64,000 bases of DNA from Dicaeum eximium (lineage: Eukaryota > Chordata > Aves > Passeriformes > Dicaeidae). The notes below the pieces were generated by a model. That model searched no databases. It was given only the letters and a program-made list of their open reading frames with translations, and was not told the DNA's origin. The translations under genes and the position numbers were made by a program. The stretch spans positions 559,237 through 623,236 of the forward strand of contig VWZP01010489.1 in NCBI GenBank assembly GCA_013396995.1, in the 5' to 3' direction. Positions 60,851-64,000 of this stretch are shown in pieces; the stretch's first letter is position 1; every line of letters begins with the position of its first letter.

Positions 60851-62029
60851 TACCAGCTTGAGCATTTAATCCCAACCCTGGCAAAAAGCAGTTCAGACTT
60901 GACACTCAACTCCACACTGGATAACAAACCAGGCTGGCTCCATGTGTGAGAGCAGAGCACCAAGGCCATTTCCCCTTGTCCTGTCCCCTACTGATTTAAT
61001 TTCAAGGTTGATTTAATGACCAGAACCCATTTCTTTGAGCTGAGGCCACCGAAAAACCTCCCAGCAGCAAACACAAAAATAACACCTTCAGCTTCCCATC
61101 AAATATTGCTTGTCAAATTTAATGGTCTAGACAAAAGATTACCACTTTCCCTTCCTCCTTTCCAGGTATCTGTAGGGATGTTATTAACAGGTCATGACAG
61201 ATTAGGAAAAATTCACCTTTAGGAAGAAACTTTAATATATACCTGAAGTATAGCATTTTATCATTGACCTTTAGTAACATATATTTTTCTGCTTTATTGA
61301 AAGTCTGGTCTGTCCCTAATGATAGCAGTATGAAAAGCAGGATCCTGGTGGATATTGGAGTGGAAAAGGATTTGTTGTAGCTGCTGCCAGCAGAGCTTTT
61401 GAAGAAAAGTATCTGAAAAGCCTCTCCTCTGTTCTGCTTCATTAGGCAGCTCGGTGTTCAAAAGAAATATTGCTTTTCACAACTGACTCTGGAGTCATTA
61501 GGAGCAGCACGAGTGAATGGGTTTTGTTTGCTTGCCTCAAGGAAAAAGCCATCACAGAGATCTCATCTTGGAGATCATCCCTGCTCCTGGCTCCACATTT
61601 GCAAGCACTTCAGCTGCTGCAGAACACAGAAACACCCAGGCCCTGCTGTCAAAGGTGCAGCAGTGCCTGGTGATGACTCTGAAACACAGAGCCTCAGCAC
61701 TGAAAAATAAATGGGTTTTTATCAACCCAGATATCTGAACATTAACCCAACCATAAATATTAACATATAATAAAAACTAAGGGAATGCAATCCTCATACC
61801 CTGAAAAACCTCTTTATCCTCTTTTATGTATTTAGGCAAGAAGTTCCATTATTTTATCATTCCAACCAAGTATTTCTTCCTCCTGCTGTCCTGATCTTGA
61901 TTCAGACAGTGGCAGTGAGCAAAGCTTTATTTGAAGTATGTTAAGTTACAGAACTACTTCCAGTCTGTGAACCAGACAAATCCTTCAGGATTCAGCATCC
62001 TGCTGTTGGAAATGAGTGAACTGAGATGT

Positions 62030-62545
62030 TGTGGAGTCCCCATCCCTGGCAGTGTCCCAGGCCAGGCTGGACAGGGCTTGGGGCACCCTGGGACAGTGGA
62101 AGTGTCCTTGCCATGGCAGGGGTGGGGATGGATGGGCTTTAAGCTTCCTCCAACCCAAACCAGTCTGACTCTACAAAACCAATCCCTGCAAAACCTGAGC
62201 TCCAAGGGCACTGCCTGCTCCATTTTGGCTCCAAAGGTACAGCCTGACCAGGGGAGTCTTTCTTCATGGACCTCTGAGTGATGCCTCTAGACATAGGATC
62301 AGGATCAGCCCCTCTGGAGAGGGACTGGGGACAAGGGATGGAGGGACAGGACACAGGGAATGGCTCCCACTGCCAGAGGGCAGGGATGGGTGGGATATTG
62401 GGAATTCCTGGCTGGGAGGGTGGTTCCCAGCAGCTGTGGCTGCCCCTGGATCTCTGGAAGTGCCCAAGGCCAGGCTGGACAGGGCTTGGAGCACTTTGGG
62501 ATAGAGGAAATGTCCCTGTCCACTTAAGGTCCCTTCCATGCCAAA
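62030..62545 (+). mobile_element. Two CR1 LINE 3' fragments in tandem
   Basis: 62030-62165 carries CCATCCCTGGCAGTGTCCCA and CCTCCAACCCAAACCAGTCT. 62305-62545 carries GAGAGGGACTGGGGACAAGG, GTGGCTGCCCCTGGATCTCT and CCAAACCAGTCTGGGTTATG. Both end in CR1 tails, so they are two insertions. Confidence 0.85.
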
Positions 62546-64000
62546 CCAGTCTGGGTTATGCTGAGAGCATCTGAACACACAAATGCCAAGGCTGCAGTGA
62601 GGAACACAGGATTTATCTGCATTAGGTCATTCCCTCCCCTCTGCCACTCTGTGTGTGGGAGGAGCACATTCCCTCCCCTGGTTGCCATGCCCATGATTCC
62701 TTCTGCTCCATCAGGAATTGTTGCCATTCCATCCTTTAAGCAAGCACACAATGTAGAGTTTGGAGGAGACAGATGAGACATACAGGACACAAAACAGCAG
62801 CTCCTCACTCACTGTCTCTGCTCCATCCTGCCAGACCTGACTCTGTACCCAGCTCAGCAACATTCCAAACCTTGGAACCATTGTTCTGGTCCAGATCACT
62901 GGAAAACAAATCCTGCCAAGCCTTCTTGCAGCATGGGGAGCCATTCCCCAAATCCTCCTGAGTCACAGCTCCAGGCAGGCTGGGCTGACCAACACCAGTA
63001 AGCAGAGGGTTCACAGCTTAGTGGCAGTGTGATCCTGGGTTTTTACACCTTGGAGGACAACTCATGGAATGCCAAGACATGGATTTGGGACACTTATCTG
63101 GAAAAATGTACAGGGCAGCATGACAGGAGCTTAGAGTGTGCAACTCCGTCAGTGCCCTGACAATAAAGGTGGCCACGCCCAGGAAAATCAAGATTAAAAA
63201 CTGGAAAAAAGGGAATTTACTGCCTTTCCCTCTCAGGGAGAGGGGATGTGAAGCAATTCCCTGCTCCAGCACCAGGGGAGGGGCAGCAGCAGGTGTTTTC
63301 CTCCTGAATGTGCTCTGTCTAAGGGAGATCAGTGCTCTGGAGTGATGATGAACACGTGTTCAAAGAAAGACACAGATGAGCACTGAACACCCCAAAATAA
63401 ACCCAAAATGCAGAGATGAAAAAGTGCTTTTGCAAGCTGCAAGCCTCTGTACCAATCCACAGCACAACAGGGGGTTATGCAAATGTGGAGGGCTCACTTC
63501 AGATAAAAAATTGCAGAAAATATGCTCAGCATGCAATAAAATGCAATTTTCTCTACCAAAGCCATACTTAGGGCTCATTTATTCCCATTTTCCCCCTTAT
63601 TTTTGCATCTGTCCTCTTCAGGATTTTCTTTGCTTACTGTATTATCCTAAGTGTTACTTCCTCTCTGGAAGGGAGCCTATCTGGTGTTTTTTTGAAGACC
63701 TGGTGTGACCTGCTGCTGCTCCATGGAATCCTTTGTGCTCCACGGAATCCCCTTCTCCTGCACCATCTCTGATCCATCACAAACTTGTTCTGATGAAAAG
63801 AATCTGAAACCACCACTTTGAAGGGTATTATTTCTTTCCTGTGTGGTGAAATTCCAACATGTTGGTAACACCAAGTGTTCCAAAAGGGCAGGATCAGCAC
63901 CCCAGGGTGCAGGAACTCCACAAGGGATGAAGAACCACCTCATCCTCACTGTGCCCTCCTGCCCTTCCTCAGCACTCCTGGATGTGGCTCAGCTGTTCAA

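Larger units (their letters stand above)
59796..64000 (-). other. CACNB4: CACNB4 intron 4 (continues beyond the window)
   Basis: At least 4.2 kb of intron. I looked for the preceding SH3 exon (expected AISFDAKDFL-like coding) and did not find it. It contains CR1 fragments and one LTR-like segment. The part 62800-64000 shows nothing recognisable. Confidence 0.75.

Noticed and set aside
59796..64000. Search for the preceding CACNB4 SH3 exon
   Set aside because: No minus-strand segment encoding the expected DAKDFLHIKE-like sequence was found. The intron must extend past the window.

Overview
The window is a piece of a bird genome, most likely a songbird. The evidence is split eukaryotic genes with GT-AG introns and many 3'-end fragments of the avian LINE CR1. 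Several of these CR1 copies are of the kind common in passerines, with a CCTGGCAGTG/TGGCTGCCCCTGGATCC core and a GATTCTGTGATTC-type tail. There is one undetermined base, at 37341. No bacterial, plasmid or CRISPR-like content is present.

Three protein-coding genes lie head to tail on the minus strand, in the order known from human 2q23 (NEB - ARL5A - CACNB4). (1) NEB, 5' end only: eight exons between 921 and 8460, from the start codon through the acidic N-terminus and the first nebulin repeats. The rest of this giant gene lies to the left. (2) ARL5A, complete: six coding exons between 27315 and 35270 encode a 179-residue ARF-like GTPase. A CpG-rich promoter lies at about 35155-35520. (3) CACNB4, 3' part: ten exons between 43812 and 59795 encode the second half of the SH3 domain, the HOOK linker with its 20-nt microexon, the guanylate-kinase-like domain and the C-terminal tail. 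Its 5' exons lie to the right of the window. The genes are not functionally linked: NEB is a thin-filament protein, ARL5A a Golgi GTPase and CACNB4 a calcium-channel subunit.

The 19 kb between NEB and ARL5A and the 8 kb between ARL5A and the CACNB4 stop codon carry no convincing additional gene. They hold CR1 fragments, minisatellites, AT-rich tracts and three LTR-like segments. I infer a muscle-type NEB promoter at about 13800-13945 (TATA/MEF2 site, E-box, CCAAT box and a nearby splice donor).

I found no new multi-gene system. The most unusual points are a tandem duplication that created a decoy 3' splice site just upstream of a NEB exon, and minisatellites inside CACNB4 introns whose units carry splice-site-like motifs on the transcribed strand. 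A CpG/YY1 island beside a CR1 copy in the first coding intron of NEB and a strong exon-to-exon GC contrast in ARL5A and CACNB4 also stand out.
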